DNA of 64,000 bases from Azohydromonas caseinilytica (GTDB lineage Bacteria; Pseudomonadota; Gammaproteobacteria; Burkholderiales; Burkholderiaceae_C). Shown piece by piece: positions 1 through 7,974 of the stretch. How positions within the stretch are numbered: the stretch's first letter is position 1; every line of letters starts with the position of its first letter. Under the pieces are notes generated by a model. The model was not told where the DNA came from and did no database searches. It saw only the letters and a list, made by a program, of their open reading frames with translations. The translations under genes were made by a program, and so were the position numbers. The stretch covers positions 1-64,000 of the forward strand of contig NZ_JABBFW010000007.1 in NCBI RefSeq assembly GCF_012927045.1, in the 5' to 3' direction.

Positions 1-649
1 GCCGCTGGAGGGGCGCCAGCGCGAATTCGTCGGCCACATCGGCGCGGCCGGGGAACAGCTGCTGGCGCTGGTCAACGACGTGCTGGACCTCTCCAAGATC
101 GAGGCCGGCGAGATGACGCTGGAGCAGCTGCCCTTCGCGCCGCAGGCGCTGCTGGAGGAGGTGGTGGCGCAGGCGCGCGTGCACGCCGCCCACAAGGGCC
201 TGGCGCTGAACCTGGCGGCCGCGCCGGACCTGCCGCCGCGGCTGTGCGGCGACCCGGTGCGGCTCAAGCAGGTGCTCAGCAACCTGCTGGGCAACGCCGT
301 GAAGTTCACCCAGACCGGCCACGTGACGCTGCGCGTGCAACGGCTGGACGACCCGCCGCAAGACCCCGCCCCCGTCCCGGATGCCGCCAGCGAGCGCGCG
401 ACGCTGTGCTTCGAGGTCGAGGACAGCGGCATCGGCATCGCGCCGGAGGTGCAGGCGCGCGTGTTCGAGGCCTTCACGCAGGCCGACAGCTCCACCACGC
501 GGCGCTTCGGCGGCACCGGGCTGGGCCTGTCCATCGTGCGGCGCCTGGTGGCGCTCATGGGCGGCACGCTCGCGCTCGACAGCGCGCCGGGCCGCGGCAG
601 CACCTTCACCGTGACGCTGACGCTGGCCGTGCCGGCGGCGTACGGTTGA
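1..649 (+). CDS. Sensor histidine kinase, 3' part (start lies before the window)
   Basis: The reading frame is open from base 2, so the window edge cuts off the N-terminal part. What is visible is the end of the HisKA dimerisation helix ([14 protein letters not shown]) and a complete HATPase_c domain: N-box [11 protein letters not shown]1 box DSGIGIA, F-box region with [14 protein letters not shown] and G2 box [12 protein letters not shown]. The protein stops shortly after the ATPase domain, so no C-terminal receiver is attached. Sensor input and phospho-His are outside the window. The ATP-binding boxes look intact, so it is probably functional. A link to the peptide cassette downstream is possible but unproven. 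Confidence 0.93.
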   Translation, partial: PLEGRQREFVGHIGAAGEQLLALVNDVLDLSKIEAGEMTLEQLPFAPQALLEEVVAQARVHAAHKGLALNLAAAPDLPPRLCGDPVRLKQVLSNLLGNAVKFTQTGHVTLRVQRLDDPPQDPAPVPDAASERATLCFEVEDSGIGIAPEVQARVFEAFTQADSSTTRRFGGTGLGLSIVRRLVALMGGTLALDSAPGRGSTFTVTLTLAVPAAYG

Positions 650-672
650 GCCCGCTTCCAAATTCCCGCTTT

Positions 673-688
673 CCCCCAGTCATGGGGG
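673..688. terminator. Hairpin after the kinase gene
   Basis: CCCCCA and TGGGGG form a perfect 6-bp stem around a 4-base loop, 24 bases after the kinase stop codon. There is no T-run, so a Rho-independent terminator is only possible. It could also be an operator. Confidence 0.3.
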
Positions 689-730
689 TAGGTGTTACAT
701 GCAGTCGCTTATGCGCCAATTGCAGACATG

Positions 731-756
731 GCTGTGTCCGATAGCGGACATACAGC
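731..756. promoter_or_regulatory. Operator-like inverted repeat upstream of the peptide gene
   Basis: TGTCCG-ATAG-CGGACA (735-750) is a perfect 6-bp dyad with a 4-bp centre. GCTG (731-734) and CAGC (753-756) extend it after a 2-base offset. It sits about 330 bp before the peptide start, in the only long non-coding stretch before the cassette, so a regulator-binding site is plausible. The dyad is seen; the role is inferred. Confidence 0.35.
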
Positions 757-1081
757 CGCCTGCCAGCTGCTGAGAATTTCCCTGTCACATCCGCGAACGA
801 GAGAGGGAGTCAGCCTTACAAGCAGAGCCGCGGCGCCAGCCTATGCACCGGCTTCGCCAGTGCACGGACGCCCAGCCCGGCGGCCCGCGGCCATGGCGCT
901 GCCCGATGCGCGTGGATGCGTCACGTCAACCCACTTTTTCGCCAAGAACACCACAACGCGGAAAAAGCCCCGGTCAGCAACTGCTTTCCCGCTTTTTACT
1001 GAATCGGTGCCTGTGCGGCAGGGCTCGGTGCGCGTCCCACTGTCGGGAGCGATGGAATGCCGCGGTCCAACGGAGCTGAAG

Positions 1082-1267
1082 ATGAGAACCCTCAACAGTG
1101 AAGAACTGAAGCTCGTCTACGGAGGAGGCACCTCCGGCGGTGGCGACTGCAAGGGCGGCAGCAAGAGCAAGAGCAAGAGCAAGTCCAAGAGCAAGTGCAG
1201 CAAGAGCAAGAGCAAGACCAAGAGCCGCCACGGTGGCAAGCACGGCGGCAAGCACCCGGTCTGCTGA
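1082..1267 (+). CDS. Double-glycine leader peptide with Ser-Lys repeat core (bacteriocin/RiPP-like precursor)
   Basis: The product has 61 residues. The first 15, MRTLNSEELKLVYGG, match the classical double-glycine leader: Leu at -12, Glu at -8, Leu at -7, Val at -4, Gly-Gly at -2/-1. The predicted core (residues 16-61) starts Gly-rich and carries six consecutive Ser-Lys pairs (27-38), Cys39, three more Ser-Lys pairs and Thr-Lys, then a C-terminal HGGKHGGKH stretch. It has three Cys (23, 39, 61), 13 Lys, one Arg and one Asp, so it is extremely basic. GGAG sits 6 bases before the ATG. The gene is directly followed by an unknown protein, a HlyD adaptor and a C39-peptidase exporter, which fits a substrate of that exporter. 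I do not recognise the core in any known bacteriocin. Antimicrobial, signalling, metal-binding or surface roles are all open. Confidence 0.8.
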   Translation: MRTLNSEELKLVYGGGTSGGGDCKGGSKSKSKSKSKSKCSKSKSKTKSRHGGKHGGKHPVC

Positions 1268-1351
1268 GACTGGACGCGCCCACGGTCCCGCGCGGTAGGC
1301 CGGGACCGGATGCCCGCCCGCATGCACTGCACGAACCTGGGAAACATTGCC

Positions 1352-2293
1352 ATGTCAACCATGCAGCTCCAGCCGCTACCCGAGGCCGTGGCCCAGCTCG
1401 AAGAGCTGTGGCTCCTCGGCCAACCCACTCTCGGGCATCTGCTGGAGTTCGTGGATGACAGCGTGGCGGGCAGTGACATCCTGGACCGCCGCGCCCTCGT
1501 CGCCGAGTGGCGCGCGGCCAACGAATACTGCCAGCAGCTCGAACGCAGCGAGGCCGGCATCGCGCTGGACGGGCGCCACCGCGCGCTGGACCCGGGCTTG
1601 GCCGACCTCGCGGCCGAGGTCCAGGCCCATCCACGCTTCACCGAGGCCTACGACACGCTGCCCACCGAGTTCGGCATGGTCGAGCTGGACCGGCTCATCG
1701 TCGACCAGGTGCATGTCACACGCAACCATGTGGAGGCCGTGGCGGCGCGCATCGGTCCCGACCCTGAGCCGCGCACGCTGTTCCGCCACTGCTTTCCGCT
1801 CGGCGAGCCCGAGGCCCGGGTGGAGATCCGGGAAGTGGGCGCGCACCGCTACGTGTTCCGCTGCCCTTCCACGGATTTCCGCTTCCACGAGGCGGTGCTG
1901 CTCAAGCCCGGGCAGCTCCAGGGCTACCAGAGCTTCGGCGCCATCGCCGGTGTGGTGGGCCTGGTGGTGGGCTTCGGCTGCAATTTCCTCAGCGCCGTGC
2001 GCGTGGGCCGGCGCCACCTGCTGGTCAACGGCTACCACCGCGCCGTGGCGCTGCGCTCGCTGGGGCTCACGCACGCGCCCTGCATCGTGCAGACGGCCAC
2101 CTGCGTCGACGAGCTGGCGCTGTGCACCAAGAGCCGGGTCTCCGAGCGGGCCGAGTTCTATTTCGAGTCGGCGCGCCCGCCGCTGCTCAAGGATTTCTTC
2201 GACCCGAAGCTGCGCAAGCTCTTTCCGCTGCGGCCGCGCATGCGGCACATCGAGGTCAGTTTCGAGGTCAAGGACTACCTGCTGTCGGAGTGA
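1352..2293 (+). CDS. Unrecognised protein of the peptide-export cassette, with a ParB/sulfiredoxin-like motif
   Basis: The product has about 313 residues, no signal peptide and no clear membrane anchor. I do not recognise the family. A segment near residues 224-238 reads LLVNGYHRAVALRSLG and resembles the conserved G-x-H-R box of the ParB/sulfiredoxin-like fold. The upstream segment VELDRLIVDQVHV also resembles the start of that fold. The similarity is by eye only. An ATG at 1352 was chosen because a GGGA lies about 9 bases upstream; an ATG at 1310 would add 14 residues. It lies between the peptide gene (84 bp) and the adaptor gene (12 bp), so it may modify, chaperone or confer immunity to the peptide. 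Confidence 0.75.
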   Translation: MSTMQLQPLPEAVAQLEELWLLGQPTLGHLLEFVDDSVAGSDILDRRALVAEWRAANEYCQQLERSEAGIALDGRHRALDPGLADLAAEVQAHPRFTEAYDTLPTEFGMVELDRLIVDQVHVTRNHVEAVAARIGPDPEPRTLFRHCFPLGEPEARVEIREVGAHRYVFRCPSTDFRFHEAVLLKPGQLQGYQSFGAIAGVVGLVVGFGCNFLSAVRVGRRHLLVNGYHRAVALRSLGLTHAPCIVQTATCVDELALCTKSRVSERAEFYFESARPPLLKDFFDPKLRKLFPLRPRMRHIEVSFEVKDYLLSE

Positions 2294-2305
2294 GGCGCAC
2301 CGGCG

Positions 2306-3655
2306 ATGAGGTCGCGCAGCCCGTCCGACGCCCCTTCCCAGGCCCGCGAGGACGGCGCGCGCGGCGGCACGGCCACGCTGTTCCGCCACGAGGTGCTGGC
2401 CGCGCGCCAGGCCCAGTGGCTGGGCACGGTGCTGCTGACGCCGCGGCTGTCGCACCGCGTCTTCACGCTGGCGGGCGCGCTGGCCGCCGCCGCCATCGTG
2501 GCGCTGCTGTTCCTGGGCCATTTCACGCGCACGGCGCGCGTCAACGGCTGGCTGGTGCCGCAGCTCGGGGTGGTGCGCGTGTTCGCGCCGCGCCCCGGCG
2601 TGGTCACGGCGCTGCAGGCCCAGGAGGGGCAGGCCGTGCGCCAGGGCCAGCCGCTGCTGACGCTGTCGGACGAGCTGCAAAGCGCCACGCTGGGCGGGGT
2701 GCAGGCCGAGGTGGCGCGCCAGCAGGCCCAGCGCCGCGAGAGCCTGCTGGCCGAGCATGAGCAGCAGGAACGGCTGCTGGCGCAGCAGCAGCGCGCGCTG
2801 GCCGAGCGCGTGGCGGCGCTGCGCGGCGAACTGCAGCAAAGCGAGCGCGAGATCGCCGTGCTGCAGGCGCGCCGCGCCATCGCGCTGCGCAACGAGAAGC
2901 TGCACCGCGAGCAGTTCAAGGAAGGCTTCATCTCCGAGATGCGGCTGCAGCTGGTGGAGGCCGAGCGGCTGGAGCAGGACGCGCGGCTGGGCGCGCTGGA
3001 GCGCGGTCGCCTGGCGCTGGAGCGCGAGCGCATGACCGCGGAGGCCGAGCTGGCGGACCTGCCGCTCAAGACGCAGAAGGAGCTGGCGCTGATCGAGCGC
3101 AACCTGGCGCAGCTGGGGCAGGAGCGCGTCGAGGCCGAGGCGCGGCGCGAGATCGTGATGCCCGCGCCGCAGGACGGCACGGTCACCTCGATCCAGGCCG
3201 TGCGCGGCGCCGCCGCCACCACCGCCGTGCCGCTGCTGGCCATCGTGCCGGCGGGCAGCCGGCTGGAGGCGCACCTGTACGGACCCAGCCGCGCGGTGGG
3301 CTTCGTGCGTCCGGGCCAGACGGTGCGGCTGCGCTACCAGGCCTATCCGTACCAGCGCTTCGGCCATCACGAGGGCGTGATCGAGAGCGTGTCGCGCTCG
3401 GCGGTGAGCCCGGCGGAGTTGCCGCCGCAACTCGCCGGCGTCGCCGACCAGGGCGACACCGCCACGGCGCCGGGCGCGCGCGAGCCGATCTACCGCATCA
3501 CCGTGCGGCTGGCGCGCCAGGACGTGCAGGCCTACGGCCAGAGCTTCGCGCTGCAGCCGGGCATGACGCTGCAGGCCGACGTGCTGCTGGAGCGCCGCCC
3601 GCTGTACCAGTGGGTGCTGGACCCTCTGTACGCGGTGACGGGGAAGCTGCCATGA
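2306..3655 (+). CDS. HlyD-family periplasmic adaptor of a type I (CvaA/RaxA-like) peptide exporter
   Basis: The 449-residue product has a short cytoplasmic N-terminus, one membrane segment (about 52-72), a lipoyl/barrel-sandwich half (about 85-125), a long coiled coil (about 125-275), the second lipoyl half (APQDGTVTSI) and a C-terminal beta-barrel. This is the usual order for membrane-fusion proteins that link an inner-membrane ABC exporter to TolC. Length and layout match adaptors of microcin V-type and RaxA-type systems. It ends in a 4-base ATGA overlap with the exporter gene, which implies translational coupling. No TolC gene is in the window, so an unlinked one would be needed. Confidence 0.9.
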   Translation: MRSRSPSDAPSQAREDGARGGTATLFRHEVLAARQAQWLGTVLLTPRLSHRVFTLAGALAAAAIVALLFLGHFTRTARVNGWLVPQLGVVRVFAPRPGVVTALQAQEGQAVRQGQPLLTLSDELQSATLGGVQAEVARQQAQRRESLLAEHEQQERLLAQQQRALAERVAALRGELQQSEREIAVLQARRAIALRNEKLHREQFKEGFISEMRLQLVEAERLEQDARLGALERGRLALERERMTAEAELADLPLKTQKELALIERNLAQLGQERVEAEARREIVMPAPQDGTVTSIQAVRGAAATTAVPLLAIVPAGSRLEAHLYGPSRAVGFVRPGQTVRLRYQAYPYQRFGHHEGVIESVSRSAVSPAELPPQLAGVADQGDTATAPGAREPIYRITVRLARQDVQAYGQSFALQPGMTLQADVLLERRPLYQWVLDPLYAVTGKLP

Positions 3656-5859
3656 GGCCCGGCGTCGCTCCCGACGCGCTCGGCCGCCTGGCCCTGGGCT
3701 GGGGCGCGCGGCTGCCCATGGTGCTGCAGACCGAGGCCGCCGAATGCTCGCTGGCCTGCCTGGCGATGGTGGCCGGCCACCACGGCGCGCCCTGCGAGAT
3801 CAGCGAGCTGCGCCGGCGCCTGTGCGTGTCGCTCAAGGGCGCCAACCTCAAGGACCTGATCGCCATGGCCGAGCGCACCGGCTTCTCGGCGCGGCCGCTG
3901 CGGCTGGAGCTCGACGAGATGCGCGCGCTGCAGCTGCCGTGCATCCTGCACTGGGACCTCAACCACTTCGTGGTGCTCAAGGCCGTGGCGCGCGACGGCA
4001 TCGTCATCCACGACCCGGCCGTGGGCGTGCGCCGCCTGGGCTTCGACGTGGTGTCGCGCCACTTCACCGGCGTGGCGCTGGAGCTCACGCCGCTGAACGG
4101 CTTCCAGACCACGCAATCCCAGCCGCGGGTGCGCATGCGCTCGATGCTGGGCCGCATGGTGGGCCTGCGCGGCGCGCTGGCGCAGCTCTTCGCGCTGGCG
4201 CTGGCCATCGAGGTGTTCGCCGTCACCAGCCCGCTGTTCATGCAGTGGGTGGTGGACCACGCGCTGGTGAGCGCCGACCGCGAGCTGCTGCTGGTGCTGG
4301 CGCTGGGCTTCGGGCTGCTGATGCTGCTGCGCACGGCGGTGTCGGCCATGCGCGGCTGGATCGTCATCGCGCTGGGCGCGCAGCTCAAGGTGCAGGGCCG
4401 CGCCAACCTGTTCACGCACCTGCTGAACCTGCCCACGGCCTACTTCGAGGCGCGGCACCTGGGCGACGTGATGTCGCGCTTCGGCTCGCAGGAAAGCATG
4501 CTGCAGGCCATCACGACGGACCTGGTCGAGACGCTGCTCGACGGGCTGATGGCGGGCCTGACGCTGGTGATCATGTTCGTGTTCGCGCCGGCGCTGGCCG
4601 CGGTGGTGCTGGCCGGCGCGGCGCTGTACGCGCTGCTGCGCTGGGCCGCGTACGCGCCGCTGCGCCTGGCCTCGGCCGAGGCCATCGTCTGGTCCGCGCG
4701 GCGCGACAGCCACTTCCTGGAGACGCTGCGCGGCATCAAGGCCATCAAGCTCTTCAACGCCCAGGAAGGCCGCCGCGCGCAGTGGCTCAACCTGCTGGTG
4801 GAAACCGTCAACCGCCAGCTGCACACGCAGAAGCTGCGGCTGCTGCTGCGCACGGCCAACTCGCTGCTCATCGGCACGCTGGTGATCCTGGTGGTGTGGC
4901 TGGGCGCGCAGCGCGTGCTCGACAACAGCATGACCATCGGGATGCTGCTGGCCTTCATCGCCTACAAGGACCAGTTCCTGGGCCGCGTGAGCAACCTCAT
5001 CGACCGCGCGGCCGACCTCGCCATGCTGCGCCTGCATGCCGAGCGGCTGGCCGACATCGCGCTGGTGCCGCCGGAAGCGCAGGCGCCGGCCCGCCTGGCC
5101 GACGAGGCGCAGGCCGAGGCCGGCGAGCGGGCCCGCCCGGCCCGCGTCGAGGTGCAGGGGCTGCGCTTTCGCTACGGCGAGCACGAGCCCTGGGTGCTCG
5201 ACGGCGTGAGCTTCACGGTGGAGGCCGGCGAGACGGTGGCCATCGTCGGCGCCTCGGGCTGCGGCAAGACCACGCTGCTCAAGATCCTGGCCAGCCTGCT
5301 CAGCCCGGTCGAAGGCGAGGTGCTGGTGGACGGCCAGCCGCTGGCGCGCATGGCGCTGTCCGACTGGCGCGCGCGCATCGGCGTGGTGATGCAGGACGAC
5401 CAGCTCTTCGCCGGCTCCATCGCCGACAACATCTGCTTCTTCGCCGACCGCCCCGACCTGCGCCGCATCGAGGCCTGCGCCCGCCAGGCCTGCCTGCACG
5501 ACGAGATCGCGGCCATGCCCATGGGCTACCACACGCTCATCGGCGACATGGGCACGGTGCTCTCCGGCGGGCAGAAGCAGCGCACGCTGATCGCGCGCGC
5601 GCTCTACCGCAACCCGGGCGTGCTGCTGCTGGACGAGGCCACCAGCCACCTCGACGTGGCCAACGAGCAGGCGGTGAGCGCGGCCATCCGCGCCACGCAG
5701 GTCACGCGCATCATCGTCGCGCACCGCCCGGAGACCATCCGCTCGGCCGACCGCGTCATCGACCTCGACCAGCTCCAGGGCCGCGCGCCCGTGGGCGTGC
5801 CGCAGCGGCCGGTGGGACTGGTCGATGCGGCGCGGCCGCAGCGCGCGGCTTCGGCCTGA
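3652..5859 (+). CDS. Peptidase-containing ABC exporter (C39 peptidase, CvaB/RaxB-like)
   Basis: The 735-residue product should cleave double-glycine leaders and export the core. The N-terminal C39 peptidase has oxyanion Gln26 and catalytic Cys32 (QTEAAECSLAC), His105 (LNHFVVLKA) and Asp121 (IHDPAVG). A six-helix ABC transmembrane domain follows (about 160-440). The nucleotide-binding domain has Walker A GASGCGKTT (533-541), signature LSGGQKQR (from 637), Walker B LLLDE (Asp661, Glu662) and an H-loop at IIVAHRP. All catalytic residues are present. The start at 3652 overlaps the adaptor stop (ATGA). An upstream start at 3610 would only add residues inside the adaptor gene. The double-glycine peptide at 1082 is the obvious substrate. 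Confidence 0.95.
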   Translation: MRPGVAPDALGRLALGWGARLPMVLQTEAAECSLACLAMVAGHHGAPCEISELRRRLCVSLKGANLKDLIAMAERTGFSARPLRLELDEMRALQLPCILHWDLNHFVVLKAVARDGIVIHDPAVGVRRLGFDVVSRHFTGVALELTPLNGFQTTQSQPRVRMRSMLGRMVGLRGALAQLFALALAIEVFAVTSPLFMQWVVDHALVSADRELLLVLALGFGLLMLLRTAVSAMRGWIVIALGAQLKVQGRANLFTHLLNLPTAYFEARHLGDVMSRFGSQESMLQAITTDLVETLLDGLMAGLTLVIMFVFAPALAAVVLAGAALYALLRWAAYAPLRLASAEAIVWSARRDSHFLETLRGIKAIKLFNAQEGRRAQWLNLLVETVNRQLHTQKLRLLLRTANSLLIGTLVILVVWLGAQRVLDNSMTIGMLLAFIAYKDQFLGRVSNLIDRAADLAMLRLHAERLADIALVPPEAQAPARLADEAQAEAGERARPARVEVQGLRFRYGEHEPWVLDGVSFTVEAGETVAIVGASGCGKTTLLKILASLLSPVEGEVLVDGQPLARMALSDWRARIGVVMQDDQLFAGSIADNICFFADRPDLRRIEACARQACLHDEIAAMPMGYHTLIGDMGTVLSGGQKQRTLIARALYRNPGVLLLDEATSHLDVANEQAVSAAIRATQVTRIIVAHRPETIRSADRVIDLDQLQGRAPVGVPQRPVGLVDAARPQRAASA

Positions 5860-5883
5860 ACATTCTGGAAAGCTCAAGCACCC

Positions 5884-6978
5884 ATGGACACCCGAGTGAG
5901 AACGCCGCAGCTGCTGGACCCCGAGCGCTGGCAGGCCTGGGACCGGTTCCTGCAGCAGACGCCGGACGCCGGCTTCATGCAGTCCTCGTGGTGGGCGCGC
6001 TTTCGGGCGCCGCTGGGCTTCGGCCACTTCGGGCTGACGCTGCGCGACGGCGACGCCATCGTCGGCGGCGCCCTGGTGGCGCGCTGCCAGACCGCGCCCG
6101 GCGAGTGCTTCTACTACGTGCAGGACGGCCCGGTGCTGCCGCCCGATGCGGCGGACGCGGCGCAGGTGTTCGAGGCCTTCCTGCAGCGCGTGGAGCGGGA
6201 GCGCGCGGCCGATTCCGACATCGTGAGCCACCTGCGCATCGAGCCGCGCTGGAGCGCCCTGCCCGGCTTCGTGCGCGGCTTCCAGCCGGCCGACACGGAC
6301 GATGACCTGTTCAACGAGCCGCGCCGCACGCTGTGCATCGACCTCGATGGCGACGACGCGGCGCTGCTGGCGCAGATGAAGCCCAAGGGCCGCTACAACA
6401 TCCGCGTGGCGCAGCGCCACGGCGTGGCGGTGGTCGAGGACAGCTCCGGGCAGGGGCTGGCCGACTTCGTGCGCATCCAGCGCCGCACCGCGCTGCGCCA
6501 GGGCATCGACACCAAGCCGCCGGGCTACTTCAAGGCGCTGCTGGCCGCGGCGCCGCCGGGGCAGGCCTCGCTGCACTTCGCCGAGTACCGGGGGCGCCGC
6601 ATCGCCGCCGCGCTGGTGATCCGCTTCGGCCTGCGCGCCACCTACTTCTTCGGCGGCTCGCTGGCGCTGCACCGCCCCGTGATGGCGCCGTACCTGCTGC
6701 ACTTCGAGATCATGCGCAGCGTCCGGGCCGCGGGCTGCCGCAGCTACGACCTGTGGGGCATCGCGCCCGAGGACGAGCCCGAGCACCCGTGGCAGGCGAT
6801 CAGCGCCTTCAAGCGCAAGCTCGGCGGGCACGAGCTGGCGCTGGTGCCCACGCTGGACCTCGTGCTCGATGCCGCCGCCTACCGGCGCTATCAGGCCAGC
6901 CAGGCGGCGCAGGAGGAAGCGGACACCGCCGCGCCGGAGCGCTCACCCCAGCCGATGCCGGCCGGCGCACCGGCCTGA
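5884..6978 (+). CDS. FemAB-like protein (GNAT-fold, aminoacyl-tRNA-dependent transferase type)
   Basis: The 364-residue product shows the FemAB/FemX pattern of twin GNAT-like halves: an N-terminal region with SSWWARFRAPLGFG, a central KPKGRYNIRVAQRHGV segment, and a C-terminal AAALVIRFGLRATYFFGGS region followed by YDLWGI. Family members transfer amino acids from aminoacyl-tRNA to peptidoglycan precursors, and some act on small peptides. The gene begins 24 bases after the exporter stop and is the last gene of the cassette. In Staphylococcus, FemABX-like Lif/Epr give immunity to lysostaphin, so a self-protection role by cell-wall modification is a reasonable idea. Tailoring of the peptide is an alternative. 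Neither is shown by the sequence. Confidence 0.85.
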   Translation: MDTRVRTPQLLDPERWQAWDRFLQQTPDAGFMQSSWWARFRAPLGFGHFGLTLRDGDAIVGGALVARCQTAPGECFYYVQDGPVLPPDAADAAQVFEAFLQRVERERAADSDIVSHLRIEPRWSALPGFVRGFQPADTDDDLFNEPRRTLCIDLDGDDAALLAQMKPKGRYNIRVAQRHGVAVVEDSSGQGLADFVRIQRRTALRQGIDTKPPGYFKALLAAAPPGQASLHFAEYRGRRIAAALVIRFGLRATYFFGGSLALHRPVMAPYLLHFEIMRSVRAAGCRSYDLWGIAPEDEPEHPWQAISAFKRKLGGHELALVPTLDLVLDAAAYRRYQASQAAQEEADTAAPERSPQPMPAGAPA

Positions 6979-6995
6979 GCGGGGCCGCCGCGCCC

Positions 6996-7718
6996 TCACA
7001 GCAGCGGCACCACCAGGCGGGCGTAGAGGCGGTTCATGGTCTCGTAGCACTCGCAGGCGCAGTTCTCCAGCTGCCTGCGGTCCAGCACCGAGATGTGGCT
7101 GCGTCCCTGCTCGATGGCGCCGCCGCGGTGCATCTCGGCCAGCACCTCGTTCACCGACTGGCGCCGCACGCCCAGCATTTCGCCAAGCATGGTCTGCGTC
7201 AGCGCCAGCTCGTCGGAGTTGTCCCGGTCCGCGCAGGTGAGCAGCCAGCGGCACAGGCGCTGCTTCACCGAGTGGTGGGTGTTGCACACGCAGGTCTGGC
7301 TGATGAAGCGGTGGCTGTAGCCGGCATAGCGGCCGAGCAGGCGCCGCGCGCCCTCGCAGCCCCGCAGGGCCTCGATGAACGGGGGCGCCGGTATCCGGAC
7401 CAGCTCGCCGGGCGACTGCTGCATGATCGTGTGCAGGCTGGTGCCAATGCCCATCGACACCGCCACGCCGGCCATGCCCTCGGTGCCCACGGTCTGCACG
7501 TCAACCATGGAGCCGTCGCGCAGGCGCACCACGATCGACACCACCCCGCGCGTCGGGAAGTAGACGTCCGTCATGGGGCCGCCTTCGCGGTAGAGCTCGG
7601 TGCCGGCCTTCACTTCCTCACAAGCCAGCGACGATGCCAGTTCGGGGCACTTGCGCAGCAGCCCCTGCAGCAACTGATTGCGTTGCTCCGGGCGGGGGTC
7701 GGCGTGGTGGTGGTTCAC
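6996..7718 (-). CDS. Crp/Fnr-family transcriptional regulator
   Basis: The 240-residue product has an N-terminal cyclic-nucleotide-binding-type beta-roll (ELYREGGPMTDVYFPTRGVVSI) and a C-terminal winged helix (LTQTMLGEMLGVRRQSVNEVL as recognition region). A GTG start at 7718 was preferred because GGAGA lies 5 bases upstream; upstream starts add Arg-rich sequence with no support. No Fnr-type Cys cluster is seen at the N-terminus, so oxygen sensing by Fe-S is unlikely. The gene converges on the FemAB-like gene (17 bp apart) and diverges from the receiver-kinase at 7975. The target genes are not evident. Confidence 0.9.
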   Translation of the reverse strand: MNHHHADPRPEQRNQLLQGLLRKCPELASSLACEEVKAGTELYREGGPMTDVYFPTRGVVSIVVRLRDGSMVDVQTVGTEGMAGVAVSMGIGTSLHTIMQQSPGELVRIPAPPFIEALRGCEGARRLLGRYAGYSHRFISQTCVCNTHHSVKQRLCRWLLTCADRDNSDELALTQTMLGEMLGVRRQSVNEVLAEMHRGGAIEQGRSHISVLDRRQLENCACECYETMNRLYARLVVPLL

Positions 7719-7974
7719 GAAGTCTCCGCGACGGCGACAGGGGCCTCTTCTTGGCAACCCGCATGCCTTTTGCCGGCGACGCCAAGGGCTCTTCCAGGCC
7801 CCAGGTCCGGTGGCACCCTCAACAAAGCCGCGTGGCGGCCGATGCAAGGGAGCCCGCCGCGCGAAGGCTTACAGGGCCTGTCAATTTCCTTGGGTAAGCT
7901 GGCCTGCCGGGGCGTCCTGTCGCGCCCAGCCCGGCGGTGACCCAGACGCACACGAGGCCGACCCTTCACCATCT

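Larger units (their letters stand above)
650..1081. other. 432-bp intergenic region upstream of the peptide cassette
   Basis: No convincing gene lies here. It holds two inverted repeats (673-688 and 731-756, listed separately) and locally AT-richer patches near 935-1000 that could contain the cassette promoter. No confident -35/-10 pair was found. Confidence 0.5.

Noticed and set aside
1310-1351. Earlier ATG for the unknown cassette protein
   Set aside because: The added residues are unremarkable and the ATG at 1352 has the better-placed ribosome-binding site.
7719-7974. Fnr/Crp box in the divergent promoter region
   Set aside because: No TTGAT-N4-ATCAA or TGTGA-N6-TCACA-like dyad was found.
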